Positions 1-8,752 of a stretch of DNA of 63,029 bases are shown piece after piece (positions within the stretch are counted from its first letter, which is position 1; each line of letters starts with the position of its first letter). A model generated the notes under the pieces. It saw only the letters and a program-made list of their open reading frames with translations. It made no database searches and had not been told where the DNA came from. The translations under genes were made by a program, and so were the position numbers. The DNA comes from Nitrospirota bacterium (lineage in GTDB: Bacteria > Nitrospirota > Thermodesulfovibrionia > SZUA-242). The stretch is taken from the NCBI GenBank assembly GCA_027021335.1, contig JALUUO010000024.1:1-63029 (forward strand), read 5' to 3'.

Positions 1-209
1 TCAGCAACAGCCCTACGATCGGCCAGGTCTATCTTTACAAAACGGAAGGCCGGTTTTTCCGTAAGCAGCCTAAGTCGGGCCTCCTTAAGGCCGACATCGT
101 AATAATCGTTCATATTATCAAGACCGACAACCTCATCGCCCCGCTCGAGAAGCCTCTTTGAAAGCTGCGAGCCTATGAATCCTGCCGCTCCTGTTACAAG
201 GTATTTCAT
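1..209 (-). CDS. NAD-dependent nucleotide-sugar epimerase (N-terminal part, cut by window edge)
   Basis: The reverse strand from an ATG at 209 reads MKYLVTGAAGFIGSQLSKRL and continues open to the window edge. GAAGFIG is the Rossmann NAD-binding motif of extended short-chain dehydrogenases. The following LDNMNDYYDVGLKEARL-like stretch is typical of UDP-glucuronate 4-epimerase / CapI-type epimerases that make sugars for surface polysaccharide. Only the first 69 codons are present, so the catalytic YxxxK is not visible and the exact sugar substrate cannot be assigned. It is followed closely upstream by cysQ on the same strand, about 11 bases away, so the two may share a transcript. Confidence 0.8.
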   Translation of the reverse strand, partial: MKYLVTGAAGFIGSQLSKRLLERGDEVVGLDNMNDYYDVGLKEARLRLLTEKPAFRFVKIDLADRRAVA

Positions 210-220
210 ATTCTCACCCA

Positions 221-988
221 TTATTTATCTTTTGCTCCTTCTACAATAAAATGGCCGTTCTTTAAAGACTCCTTGTTATAAGTAAAACGCCTGCCGTCCA
301 TATCCAGAACCCGCCCTCCTGCCTCCTCAACGATCGTCTGTCCGGCAGCGGTATCCCACTCCATGGTAGGTCCAAGCCGTGGATAGATATCCGCCCTGCC
401 CTCCGCCACAAGGCAGAACTTAAGAGAGCTTCCGGCCGAAAGAACTGACTTAACAGAATATGCTTCCAGGTATTTTTCAAGTTCTTTAGACGGGTGAGAT
501 CTGCTGGTTACAACAACAACCGGTTTATCAGGCATCATTCGCCTTGCATGTATTTGTTGATCACCAGAGACTCCCGGAGTACGCTTCCACGCGCCTCCGC
601 CCCTGGAGGCATAATAAAGCACTCCTGTAACCGGCACATAAATCACTCCCATCACCGGGTAGGAATTCTCTATCAAAGCGATATTGACGGTAAACTCCCC
701 GTTTCTTTTAACGAACTCCTTAGTCCCGTCAAGCGGATCCACCAGCCAGAAGCTGGACCACTTTGACCTTGTCTTATAGCCCTCCTGCCGTCCCGTCTCT
801 TCAGATATTACAGGAATACCGGAAAAGGCCCCGGACAACCCATCTAAAATTATTTCATGAGATAAACAGTCCGCCTTTGTGAGAGGGGAGTTGTCATCTT
901 TATAGTCCACCGAGAAATCAGTGTTATAGACATCCAGTATCGCACGCCCGGCAAGCATAGCCAGTTTTTTTATTACTTCAAGCTCCAT
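221..988 (-). CDS. cysQ: 3'(2'),5'-bisphosphate nucleotidase CysQ (inositol monophosphatase family)
   Basis: The 255-residue protein belongs to the inositol monophosphatase/CysQ superfamily. Metal-binding signatures are visible in order: ISEETG near residue 61, WLVDPLDGTKEF near 81, and EWDTAAGQ near 210. The form of the DPLDGT motif followed by KEF is the CysQ variant, which hydrolyses adenosine 3',5'-bisphosphate (PAP) released from PAPS-using reactions and so links to sulfate assimilation or sulfotransfer. Its length matches the family (about 245-265). It is cytoplasmic and lies directly upstream of the sugar epimerase gene, a context often seen in surface-polysaccharide or sulfation loci. 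An inositol phosphatase activity cannot be excluded from sequence alone. Confidence 0.88.
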   Translation of the reverse strand: MELEVIKKLAMLAGRAILDVYNTDFSVDYKDDNSPLTKADCLSHEIILDGLSGAFSGIPVISEETGRQEGYKTRSKWSSFWLVDPLDGTKEFVKRNGEFTVNIALIENSYPVMGVIYVPVTGVLYYASRGGGAWKRTPGVSGDQQIHARRMMPDKPVVVVTSRSHPSKELEKYLEAYSVKSVLSAGSSLKFCLVAEGRADIYPRLGPTMEWDTAAGQTIVEEAGGRVLDMDGRRFTYNKESLKNGHFIVEGAKDK

Positions 989-1208
989 TGTCAGAAATTA
1001 TAGCCGCATTCAATGCTTTTATCAATTTAGCTATGCTATGCCGTGCAAGCGGAAATATCCATCCTAGGTTTGTTATGCCCATGGGGCCCGGCAATACTTC
1101 AGCTGAATCTGCGCTATCATATCTTCGCGACAAATCGTTCGATTTTGGTTATAGTAGTTTAAGAAAATTATTTTAAAGTTTTTTAGAAATTTTCGAGGGC
1201 AGCTTATT

Positions 1209-1643
1209 ATGAAATATCAAACAGGACAAACCGGGCGAATAATAATTGCGCGTTTCGAGGACAATGACGACATTCTTGCCGGGCTTACCCAAATTGCCAG
1301 GAAAGAAAATATCCGGGCGGCGTCATTCAACCTGGTTGGCGGAATGAGAAAGGGCGACTTTGTTGTAGGACCCGAAACCGATACTCTTCCACCCAAGCCT
1401 GTATGGAGGCAACTGGGAGAAAGTCACGAGGTGGTTGGTTTCGGGACGATCTTCTGGGAAGGAGAAACTCCAAAAATTCACCTTCACGCCGCTTTCGGCA
1501 AAAAAAACAGTGTTAAGGTAGGATGCTTGCGGGAGCACGCAGAAACATTTCTTGTTCTTGAAGCCGTAATTACCGAGATCAAAGGTGTTAATGTAACCAG
1601 GGAGCTTGACACCGCATCCAACATGGTACTTCTGAAGGTTTAG
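1209..1643 (+). CDS. PPC/DUF296 domain protein
   Basis: This 144-residue protein is a single PPC (DUF296) domain, the fold found alone in bacteria and archaea and fused to AT-hooks in plants. Features seen: the N-terminal GRIIIARFEDNDDILAGL strand-helix, RAASFNLVGGMRKGDFVVG, the conserved histidine-containing IHLHAAFGK segment, and a downstream GCLREHAET. Bacterial members form trimers, and the His cluster may bind metal; no reaction is firmly established. The stop is followed one base later by the GTG start of a RidA-family gene, so the two are almost certainly co-translated. An ATG start at 1209 is preceded by a GAGGGCAGC region acting as ribosome site. Confidence 0.82.
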   Translation: MKYQTGQTGRIIIARFEDNDDILAGLTQIARKENIRAASFNLVGGMRKGDFVVGPETDTLPPKPVWRQLGESHEVVGFGTIFWEGETPKIHLHAAFGKKNSVKVGCLREHAETFLVLEAVITEIKGVNVTRELDTASNMVLLKV

Positions 1644-1644
1644 C

Positions 1645-2106
1645 GTGATAGAAACAAGCCTGAAAAAACTCGGCATTTCGCTTCCTGAAGCCCCTGAAGC
1701 AGTGGGTTCCTACAGCCCGTGGAAAATCGTTTCGGGCAATCTTCTCTTTATAAGCGGTCAACTGCCGGTAAAAGGCGGCAGACTGCCGGTAAAAGGCAAG
1801 GTGGGGCTTGATATCGGGATAGAAAAAGGCAGAGAAGCAGCCAGAATTACGGCTCTAAACGCTTTGGCCCAGGCAAAAGCCGCTATTGGAGATCTAAATA
1901 AAATAAGACAGTGCATAAAAATAGCAGGATATGTAAACTCGGCACCCGGCTTTACCGATCATCCTGCCGTCATTAACGGAGCCTCAGATCTTCTGGTGGA
2001 TATCCTTGGTGAAAAAGGCCGTCACACAAGAATTGCTGTTGGTGTCTCCGAACTTCCGATGAATGCCCCTGTGGAAGTAGAATTTCTCTTCGAAGTCTCA
2101 ATTTAA
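1645..2106 (+). CDS. RidA/YjgF-family protein (Atu1372-like subgroup)
   Basis: The 153-residue protein begins with GTG one base after the preceding stop and matches the RidA (YjgF/YER057c/UK114) fold. Visible signatures are AVGSYSPWKIVSGNLLFISGQ near the N-terminus, ARITALNALAQAKAAIGDL, and the C-terminal MNAPVEVEFLFEVS. It is longer than E. coli RidA (about 128) and lacks the archetypal catalytic arginine context IAGYV-x-R: here the equivalent segment is IKIAGYVNSAPGF. It therefore fits the subgroup whose imine-deaminase activity is doubtful. An exact 15-bp repeat (1762-1776 and 1783-1797, 21 bp apart) encodes LPVKG twice, a possible small in-frame duplication in the loop. Confidence 0.82.
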   Translation: MIETSLKKLGISLPEAPEAVGSYSPWKIVSGNLLFISGQLPVKGGRLPVKGKVGLDIGIEKGREAARITALNALAQAKAAIGDLNKIRQCIKIAGYVNSAPGFTDHPAVINGASDLLVDILGEKGRHTRIAVGVSELPMNAPVEVEFLFEVSI

Positions 2107-2119
2107 ACACAGGGGACAA

Positions 2120-2253
2120 GGTGCAGTTGTCAGAAGTGGCAGGAAAAACTATTTTAATTTGATCGTATGCCGAGTTCACAGCCGTATCCGGTATTATAGA
2201 ACCAGCAGGTTTTGATATACGGATCCATATTTCTGCACCCTGACAACTGCACC
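2120..2253. repeat. Dispersed inverted-repeat element, copy 1 (ridA-der spacer)
   Basis: GGTGCAGTTGTCAG at 2120-2133 is the exact reverse complement of CTGACAACTGCACC at 2240-2253, a perfect 14-bp terminal inverted repeat bounding 134 bp. The inner right edge carries GATCCATA (2222-2229). The same right-end pattern, GATCCATA followed about 20 bases later by CTGACAACTGC, recurs at 41542-41623 and 42062-42170. No convincing gene lies inside. It has the look of a MITE- or REP-like miniature element. Confidence 0.7.
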
Positions 2254-2295
2254 CTAATAAAAACTATTACAACATTACCGCATGTTTTTTATCTA

Positions 2296-3612
2296 ATGAA
2301 AAAACCTCTTGTCGCCATAGTTGGACGCCCAAACGTAGGGAAATCCACGCTCTTTAATAGAATCGTAAAGCGCCGAACAGCTATCGTCGAAGATTACAGC
2401 GGCTTAACCCGGGACCGGAACTACGCAACCGCCTCCTGGCATGACCATAGTTTCCTGCTTGTGGATACGGGCGGTATAATTCCGGAAGCCAGGGAGGAGA
2501 TGCTTGCGGAAATACATAAACAAGCAATGCTTGCAGTTGAAGAGGCCGACCTCGTACTCTTTATGCTTGACGGCGGCACAGGAGCCATACAGGCGGACAT
2601 CGACCTTGCCAGGGAACTCCGCCTTTCAGAAAAACCGGTAATACATGTGGTAAACAAGGTGGACGGCCCGAAACAGGAGGCAGCTATAGCTGACTTCTAC
2701 AGCCTTGCGCCTAATGAACTTATTCCGCTGTCAGCCCTGCACGGCAGGGGGCTGAGCGAACTTCTGGATAAAATAACCGGAAGCATTCCCAAGGCCGCCG
2801 CAACTTCCGCTCCGGAAACCGATTATCCTAAAGTAGCTGTGGTGGGAAAGCCGAATTCAGGAAAATCCACGCTTATCAATTCTCTGACAGGCAAAGAGAG
2901 GCTTATCGTAAGCCCGGTGGCCGGAACCACCCGCGATGCAATCGACACGGAGTGCGTATACCATGACAGAACCTACCTGTTTATCGATACGGCAGGCTTG
3001 CGGAAAAAATCACGCATCGATATATCGGTTGAATACTACAGCATGATCCGAACACTCAAAACGATAGACAGGGCAGATGTCGCCCTGATTATGATTGACG
3101 CGGCCGAGGGATTTACCGACCAGGACCAGAAAATTGCCGGAATCGTACACGATGCCGGAAAGGGCGCTGTTATAATCTTAAATAAATGGGATCTTACAGA
3201 AAAAACCGAAAAGCACCTAAAGCAACTTACTCAAAAGATAAGAAACAGCGCGTGGTTCCTGAAGCACGCGCCCGTACTCAGCATCTCAGCCCTCACACGC
3301 CAAAGGACAACTAAGATTTTTCGATTAATCGACCGAGTAATAAAGGAGCACCGGAAGCGTATATCAACCGCCGGCCTAAACGAGTTTACAGCAAAGGTGA
3401 GAGCGGAAAAAGCTCCTCCACTATACCGTGGAGCAGCAGTGCGAATAAAATACATAACGCAGATTAAAACTTCGCCTCCAGGCTTTGTGCTGTTTGCAAA
3501 CCGGCCCAAAGGGTTGACACCGGCATACCTGCGGTTTCTTGAGCGGCGCATAAGGGAGGAATTTGGTTTTGAAGGGACACCGATACGTTTTTTCATAAAG
3601 AAAAAAGAATGA
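2296..3612 (+). CDS. der: Ribosome biogenesis GTPase Der (EngA)
   Basis: The product is a 438-residue double GTPase that acts in 50S subunit assembly. The first G domain opens with GRPNVGKST at residues 10-18 and the second with GKPNSGKST near 182; both are followed by DTGG/DTAG switch II motifs and NKVD/NKWD specificity motifs. The C-terminal KH-like domain ends with RRIREEFGFEGTPIRFFIKKKE, classic for Der. The frame is open for 28 more codons upstream to 2212, but that extension falls in the inverted-repeat element, and the family's normal beginning MKKPLVAIVGRPNVGKS is at 2296; I take that start. Confidence 0.95.
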   Translation: MKKPLVAIVGRPNVGKSTLFNRIVKRRTAIVEDYSGLTRDRNYATASWHDHSFLLVDTGGIIPEAREEMLAEIHKQAMLAVEEADLVLFMLDGGTGAIQADIDLARELRLSEKPVIHVVNKVDGPKQEAAIADFYSLAPNELIPLSALHGRGLSELLDKITGSIPKAAATSAPETDYPKVAVVGKPNSGKSTLINSLTGKERLIVSPVAGTTRDAIDTECVYHDRTYLFIDTAGLRKKSRIDISVEYYSMIRTLKTIDRADVALIMIDAAEGFTDQDQKIAGIVHDAGKGAVIILNKWDLTEKTEKHLKQLTQKIRNSAWFLKHAPVLSISALTRQRTTKIFRLIDRVIKEHRKRISTAGLNEFTAKVRAEKAPPLYRGAAVRIKYITQIKTSPPGFVLFANRPKGLTPAYLRFLERRIREEFGFEGTPIRFFIKKKE

Positions 3613-3678
3613 TGATCAAACCGTCTTTCATCAGTTTACTGGAATTCAAGCTCTCTGTTATTTCATAATAATAATGCT

Positions 3679-4680
3679 ATGAACAAAATGATATCTATCG
3701 TCATCCCTAACCACAACGGGGAATCGACAATAGGCAAGTGCCTTGAAGCCGCCTTTTCTTCAAAATATGACAACTTCGAGGTTATCGTGGTCGATGACTG
3801 CTCGAAAGACAGATCTGTTGATATCATAAATGGTTTTCCCTGCAAACTGATCAGGCTGACAGAACATGCAGGAGCATCGAAAACAAGAAACACAGGCGCG
3901 TTTAACAGCAGCGGGGATATTATCTTTTTTACAGACGCGGATTGTGTTATGAAAGACGACGCACTTTCTATAGCAAATAAAGTCATTTCCGAAGAAGGGC
4001 CTCACACCGTAGTAGGCGGCACATACACACCGATGCCTTTCGATAATCAGTTCTTCAGCATCTTCCAGTCCGTATTTATTAATTACTCCGAAACAAAAAA
4101 CATAAGTAACCCGGACTACATAGCAACCCATAACATGGCTATAGACGCCGAGGTTTTCAAAAAGAGCGGCGGATTTCCGGAAGTCTTCATGCCGATTATA
4201 GAAGATGTGGAATTCAGTCACAGGCTGCGCAGGGAAGGATACAGGCTGATAATGAAACCAGACATGCTGGTCCAGCATATATTCGACTACTCGTTTCCTA
4301 TGTCGATCAAAAACGCATTTAAAAAGTCTAAGTACTGGACCATATACTCGCTTAATAACAAGGACGTGCTTGCCGACTCAGGCACGGCATCCGTAGAGTT
4401 GAAAGTCAACGTGCTTTCATGCTTTCTCTGCCTTTTATCCTTATTGCTCTGGGTGTTTTTTAAAAAGCCTGTATTTTTGTATTCTGTGCCGTTAATCACA
4501 ATGATAAATATTTATGTAAGCCGTGGGCTGCTTCGGGCTTTTTATAAAACAAAAGGCTTATCTTTCGCCTTATCAGCCTCTGCGTACTATTTACTCATCT
4601 ATCCTCTGGTGGTTGGCTGGGGAGCGCTTTCAGGAATAATCAAACACAGGCTGGCAAAAATACAAGGGAGAGACTATTAA
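3679..4680 (+). CDS. Family 2 glycosyltransferase with C-terminal membrane segments
   Basis: A 333-residue GT-A fold glycosyltransferase. The N-terminus shows the GT2 opening ISIVIPNHNGESTIGKCLEA, a nucleotide-binding VIVVDDCSKD (residues 35-44), a DxD-type FFTDADC (84-89) and the acceptor-side IIEDVEFSHRLRREG motif. Three or so hydrophobic segments after residue about 238 would anchor it in the inner membrane with its catalytic domain in the cytoplasm. Substrate is unknown. It ends three bases before the ATG of a radical SAM gene, so both are probably one operon acting on the same product, possibly a surface glycan or modified lipid; this is inference from context. Confidence 0.85.
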   Translation: MNKMISIVIPNHNGESTIGKCLEAAFSSKYDNFEVIVVDDCSKDRSVDIINGFPCKLIRLTEHAGASKTRNTGAFNSSGDIIFFTDADCVMKDDALSIANKVISEEGPHTVVGGTYTPMPFDNQFFSIFQSVFINYSETKNISNPDYIATHNMAIDAEVFKKSGGFPEVFMPIIEDVEFSHRLRREGYRLIMKPDMLVQHIFDYSFPMSIKNAFKKSKYWTIYSLNNKDVLADSGTASVELKVNVLSCFLCLLSLLLWVFFKKPVFLYSVPLITMINIYVSRGLLRAFYKTKGLSFALSASAYYLLIYPLVVGWGALSGIIKHRLAKIQGRDY

Positions 4681-4683
4681 AAA

Positions 4684-5772
4684 ATGTCTTACTCGCCTTT
4701 CAGGCATATAGACTCGATCCTCTGGAAACGAAGCCCGATACATCTCACCCTTTTCCTGACCAGGAGATGCAACTCGAGATGCCCGTTCTGCTTCTACCTC
4801 TCTGACGAGGAAATCACGAAAGGAGCTGCTGAGGAACTATCCCTGGAAGAGATCAAAAAAATCTCTTCTTCGTTGGGAAACCTGCTCTGGCTTGCGCTGT
4901 CCGGAGGCGAAATATTTCTCAGAAAAGATATCTTCGAGATAGTAAAGACTTTTTACGACAATAACAAGCCCTCCATAATTCTTATGCCGACCAACGGACT
5001 GCTTCCCGAAGTCATAAGGGAAAAGATCGAAGAAGTCCTAAGGTACTGCTCCAACAGCGTTGTAACAGTGAAACTCTCGCTTGACGGTCCCGAGCCGATA
5101 CAAGACGCCATCAGGGGAGTAAAGGGCAGTTACAAAAAAACCATGGAGACATACAAGGCCATCGGTGGCTTGCTGAGTAAGTACCCCAACTTCGAGCTTG
5201 GAATAAACAGTGTGTTCTGCTCGATGAACCAGGATCACCTGGATGATGTTATTGAACTGGTCGGCAGTATGGATAATATTAAAACCCATACCGTATCACT
5301 GATCAGGGGAGAGGTTTCGGACGGAACACTAAAAGAGGTCGATACCGAAAAATATAACAGGATAGTCAAAAAGCTGGAGGAAAACCAGAAGAAGAAGATC
5401 GCCAAGCTGTATCGTTTCAAAGGAGCCAAGCTGAAGGCGGCTCAGGATCTACTACAACGCCGGCTCATTCATCAAACCGTCACGGAAGACAGGCAAATAA
5501 TCCCCTGCTATGCCGGCAAGCTGGATGTCGTGGTCACAGAATCAGGCGATCTTTATCCATGTGAACTCTTTACACCCGCCATGAAACTCGGCAATGTGAG
5601 AAAAGACGGATATGACATCAAGAAAGTTTTAAAGACTAAACAGGCACAAAAAGTTATTCGTTCAATAAAAGACAACCGATGCTACTGCACACACGAATGT
5701 AACTTCATGATGAATATTCTCTTTAACCCTTCCACGTATCCGGCGCTCTTAAAAGAGTACATACAGATTTAA
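4684..5772 (+). CDS. Radical SAM protein with C-terminal SPASM-like cysteines
   Basis: A 362-residue radical SAM enzyme. The CX3CX2C iron-sulfur motif CNSRCPFC is at residues 29-36, followed by the ALSGGEIFLRKD glycine-rich SAM-binding strand. The C-terminal third carries further cysteines (IPCYAGK, LYPCELF, CYCTHEC) and the LGNVRKDG loop, resembling an auxiliary-cluster SPASM/twitch domain. Such proteins modify peptides or act in cofactor, lipid and carbohydrate chemistry. No precursor peptide was found nearby, and the immediate partner is a glycosyltransferase, so a carbohydrate or lipid substrate seems at least as likely as a peptide. Reaction unknown. Confidence 0.85.
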   Translation: MSYSPFRHIDSILWKRSPIHLTLFLTRRCNSRCPFCFYLSDEEITKGAAEELSLEEIKKISSSLGNLLWLALSGGEIFLRKDIFEIVKTFYDNNKPSIILMPTNGLLPEVIREKIEEVLRYCSNSVVTVKLSLDGPEPIQDAIRGVKGSYKKTMETYKAIGGLLSKYPNFELGINSVFCSMNQDHLDDVIELVGSMDNIKTHTVSLIRGEVSDGTLKEVDTEKYNRIVKKLEENQKKKIAKLYRFKGAKLKAAQDLLQRRLIHQTVTEDRQIIPCYAGKLDVVVTESGDLYPCELFTPAMKLGNVRKDGYDIKKVLKTKQAQKVIRSIKDNRCYCTHECNFMMNILFNPSTYPALLKEYIQI

Positions 5773-5782
5773 CAGTCTCTGG

Positions 5783-5826
5783 ATTAATCCAAAATTAATT
5801 CAAAAATAATCCAAAAATAATCCAAA
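5783..5826. repeat. Four tandem 11-bp A-tract repeats
   Basis: Four consecutive 11-bp units of the form TAATCCAAAAN (one unit carries TAATTC) lie between the converging 3' ends of the radical SAM gene and ileS. A-tracts are spaced one helical turn apart, which would give intrinsic DNA curvature. Confidence 0.75.
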
Positions 5827-5857
5827 ATCAGTAAACCTAAAAAAAAAGACAACCGGT

Positions 5858-8689
5858 TCAGCCGGCCAGGACTTCTTTGCAGCGGGCGCAGATATCCTGC
5901 CCATCATCACCGGCTTTGACATCGGCACGCCAATTCCAGCAGCGCTGGCACTTCTTTCCATCCGAACGCTCCACAAGCACCAATATCTTGCTTCCCTTGA
6001 CCTCTCCCTGAAAAAGGCCGCTGTCTGAAGGTGGGTTTTGAAGATCAGCCGGCCGGGCCTCGGATACAATGAATATCATGGCAAGGTCTTCCGAGTATTT
6101 ACCAAGAAAATCACGTAAATCCTCATCAAGGTAAAGAGTAACACTGGCTTCCAGCGAGTTTCCGATAAACTTTTCTCTTCTTTTGATCTCCAGAGCCTTG
6201 TTTACCTCATCACGCAGATCGATCAGGCGCATCCAGTCGGACTCAAGCTCTTCGTCTATAAGCGCCTCTTCAACTTTTGGAAACGGCTCTAGAAAGACGC
6301 TCTGGTTAGCGGCTGCCGGCGTAAAGCTGTGCACCTCTTCAGCAGTAAACGAAAGAATAGGTGCCATCAGGCCTGTAAGCGTCTTAAGTACCTGATAAAG
6401 AACCCACTGTGAGCCGCGCCTCTCCTTAGAATCAGCAGCCATGGTGTAGAGCCGGTCTTTAAGAATATCCAGGTAGAAAGAACTCATTTCTATCACACAG
6501 AAGCTGTAGATTAAGTGGTAAACCTCGTGAAACCTAAAACTATCGTAAGCCTTGCTTACCTGCTTGATCAGCCTGTTCAGGCGGCTCAGGGCAAAACGGT
6601 CAAGTTCCGGCAGCGACGAGGGATCAAAAACAATGGCCGGATCAAAATCATACAGATTGCCGAGAAGGTACCTGCATGTGTTTCTGATTTTGCGGTAGGC
6701 TTCTACCAGGCGGCTCAGGATCTCGTTCGAAATTTTCACATCTTCCTGGTAGTCGGCCGCAGATACCCAAAGTCTCAGGATTTCAGCACCCTGCCGGTTG
6801 ATAATTTCGTGTGGAGACACCACGTTGCCATCCGACTTGGACATCTTCCTGCCCTTGCCGTCAACTATAAAGCCGTGAGTCAGCACAGCCCTGTAAGGAG
6901 CGCTCTTACGTGTCCCCACAGAGGCCAGCAAGGAGCTCTGGAACCAGCCCCTGTGCTGGTCGGATCCCTCAAGGTAGAGATCAGCCGGCCAGCTCAGCCT
7001 CTCGTTTTCTTCCAGCACGGCAGCGTGACTGACTCCTGAATCGAACCAGACATCAAGTATGTCCATTTCTTTGTCAAACTCATCGGCTCCGCACTTTTTG
7101 CAGGTATATCCGGCTGGAAGAAGCGCTTCGGACTCTTTTTCGAACCAGACATCAGCTCCTTTTTCAGACACATGATTAATAAAACTCTCCAGAGCCTCTT
7201 CATCCGTGGTATGTGTGCCGCACTTTTTACACTTAAGAAGAGTTATAGGAACCCCCCAGACCCTTTGACGGGAAATGCACCAGTCAGGCCTTTTTTCGAC
7301 CATGCCGTAGATACGGTTTCTGCCGGCTTTTGGGTGCCATTCTACACGGTCGATCTCCTTCAGTGCATCAGATCTTAAATCTTCATGAGCCATGGAGATG
7401 AACCACTGCTCGGTGGCTCGGAATATCACCGGTTTTTTACACCGCCAGCAGTGCGGATATGAATGCACTATGTCTTGCCTTTTAAGAAGAGCGCCCAGAC
7501 CGGAAAGCGTTTCGATAATATCTTCATTAGCCTTAAAGACAAACTTGCCTGCAAACTCCGCAACACCGTCGGTAAAACGTCCGCGGTTATCAACCGGGGC
7601 ATAGACGTCCAGGCCGTGCTCAAGACCTATCTTATAGTCTTCCTCACCATGGCCCGGCGCTATGTGAACCACACCGCTTCCATCCTCTGTAGAAACATAG
7701 TCAGCGGCAACCACCTGTGAAGCACGCTCGATAAAAGGATGCATGGCCTGCATCCCAACAAGATCCCGGCCCTTAAGAGCATGCAGCGGTTCCAGAGCGA
7801 GCGCCAACTCGTCTTTAAGCGCCTTGTACCTATTTTCGGCCAGGATTAAAATATCATTTTGACCTTGACGAACAAAAACATAGCTGATTGCCGGATTAAC
7901 GGCAAGCGCCAGGTTGGCAGGCAGGGTCCAGGGGGTAGTGGTCCAGATCACTATAGAGATTTTCTTATCATTTTTATCACTGCCTTCAACCGCTTTTGCG
8001 CATACCTTTGCAGCTTCACCAGGAGAAACCTGAAACTTTACGTAAACAGACGGCGAAGTTTTATCAGCATGTTCCACTTCAGCCTCGGCCAGAGCGGTCG
8101 CACAGGAAGGGCACCAGTGAACAGGTTTTTTGCCTTGGTAGACATAGCCCTTGCGGACAAACTTGCCGAATTCGCGTACAGTGGCTGCTTCGTAGGCTTT
8201 AGACATGGTAAGATAAGGGGTGTCCCAATCACCGAAGCCGCCCATGCGCTTAAACTCTTCCCTCTGGATATCAACAAATCCAGCAGCGTAATTACGGCAG
8301 AGTTTACGCCTTTCAGGCAAAGGCATATCGTGTTTTTTGGATCCCAGTTTTTTGTCCACCTGCAACTCGATAGGCAGGCCATGACAGTCCCAGCCAGGGA
8401 CATAAGGGGCATAGTACCCCTTCATAAGTTTATACTTGACTATGATATCCTTAAGGATTTTATTTAAAGCATGCCCGATATGCAGATGTCCGTTTGCGTA
8501 CGGCGGACCGTCGTGAAGAATAAACTTGGAATTCGGCCTATTTTGTTCGACACGGCGCTGATAGATCTTATTGTCTTCCCAAAACCGAAGGAATTCCGGC
8601 TCCTTCCGGGCCAGGTTGGCCTTCATGGGAAAGTCGGTTTTGGGCAGGTTCAGGGTCTTTCTGAAATCGATTTTTTCCGGATCATCCAT
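5858..8689 (-). CDS. ileS: Isoleucyl-tRNA synthetase
   Basis: Class I aminoacyl-tRNA synthetase charging tRNA-Ile, about 943 residues from the chosen start. The HIGH-type motif appears in PPYANGHLHIGHALNKIL and the KMSKS loop in GKGRKMSKSDGNV. The editing (CP1) domain lies between them with the WTTTPWTLPAN segment, and the C-terminus ends with a zinc site, CQRCWNW...CARCKEV, as in bacterial IleS. Length matches E. coli IleS (938). The frame is open to 8707, but MDDPEKIDFRKTLNLPKTDF starting at 8689 is the conventional beginning. It faces the radical SAM gene tail to tail and is divergent from the DUF3786 gene, only about 60 bases apart. Confidence 0.95.
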   Translation of the reverse strand: MDDPEKIDFRKTLNLPKTDFPMKANLARKEPEFLRFWEDNKIYQRRVEQNRPNSKFILHDGPPYANGHLHIGHALNKILKDIIVKYKLMKGYYAPYVPGWDCHGLPIELQVDKKLGSKKHDMPLPERRKLCRNYAAGFVDIQREEFKRMGGFGDWDTPYLTMSKAYEAATVREFGKFVRKGYVYQGKKPVHWCPSCATALAEAEVEHADKTSPSVYVKFQVSPGEAAKVCAKAVEGSDKNDKKISIVIWTTTPWTLPANLALAVNPAISYVFVRQGQNDILILAENRYKALKDELALALEPLHALKGRDLVGMQAMHPFIERASQVVAADYVSTEDGSGVVHIAPGHGEEDYKIGLEHGLDVYAPVDNRGRFTDGVAEFAGKFVFKANEDIIETLSGLGALLKRQDIVHSYPHCWRCKKPVIFRATEQWFISMAHEDLRSDALKEIDRVEWHPKAGRNRIYGMVEKRPDWCISRQRVWGVPITLLKCKKCGTHTTDEEALESFINHVSEKGADVWFEKESEALLPAGYTCKKCGADEFDKEMDILDVWFDSGVSHAAVLEENERLSWPADLYLEGSDQHRGWFQSSLLASVGTRKSAPYRAVLTHGFIVDGKGRKMSKSDGNVVSPHEIINRQGAEILRLWVSAADYQEDVKISNEILSRLVEAYRKIRNTCRYLLGNLYDFDPAIVFDPSSLPELDRFALSRLNRLIKQVSKAYDSFRFHEVYHLIYSFCVIEMSSFYLDILKDRLYTMAADSKERRGSQWVLYQVLKTLTGLMAPILSFTAEEVHSFTPAAANQSVFLEPFPKVEEALIDEELESDWMRLIDLRDEVNKALEIKRREKFIGNSLEASVTLYLDEDLRDFLGKYSEDLAMIFIVSEARPADLQNPPSDSGLFQGEVKGSKILVLVERSDGKKCQRCWNWRADVKAGDDGQDICARCKEVLAG

Positions 8690-8752
8690 AACAGGATAAA
8701 TTACCATCCGGCCCGGAAAGAGTCAAGGGAGATGTGAGGATAAGTAAGAGCG

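Noticed and set aside
988-1176. 62-codon plus-strand frame starting with TTG at the cysQ start
   Set aside because: No ribosome-binding site, overlaps the start of cysQ, and no protein-like conservation seen. The spacer 989-1208 otherwise shows only AT-rich promoter-like sequence.
2212-2295. 28-residue N-terminal extension of Der
   Set aside because: It translates the inverted-repeat element; the family start MKKPLVAIVGRPN is at 2296.
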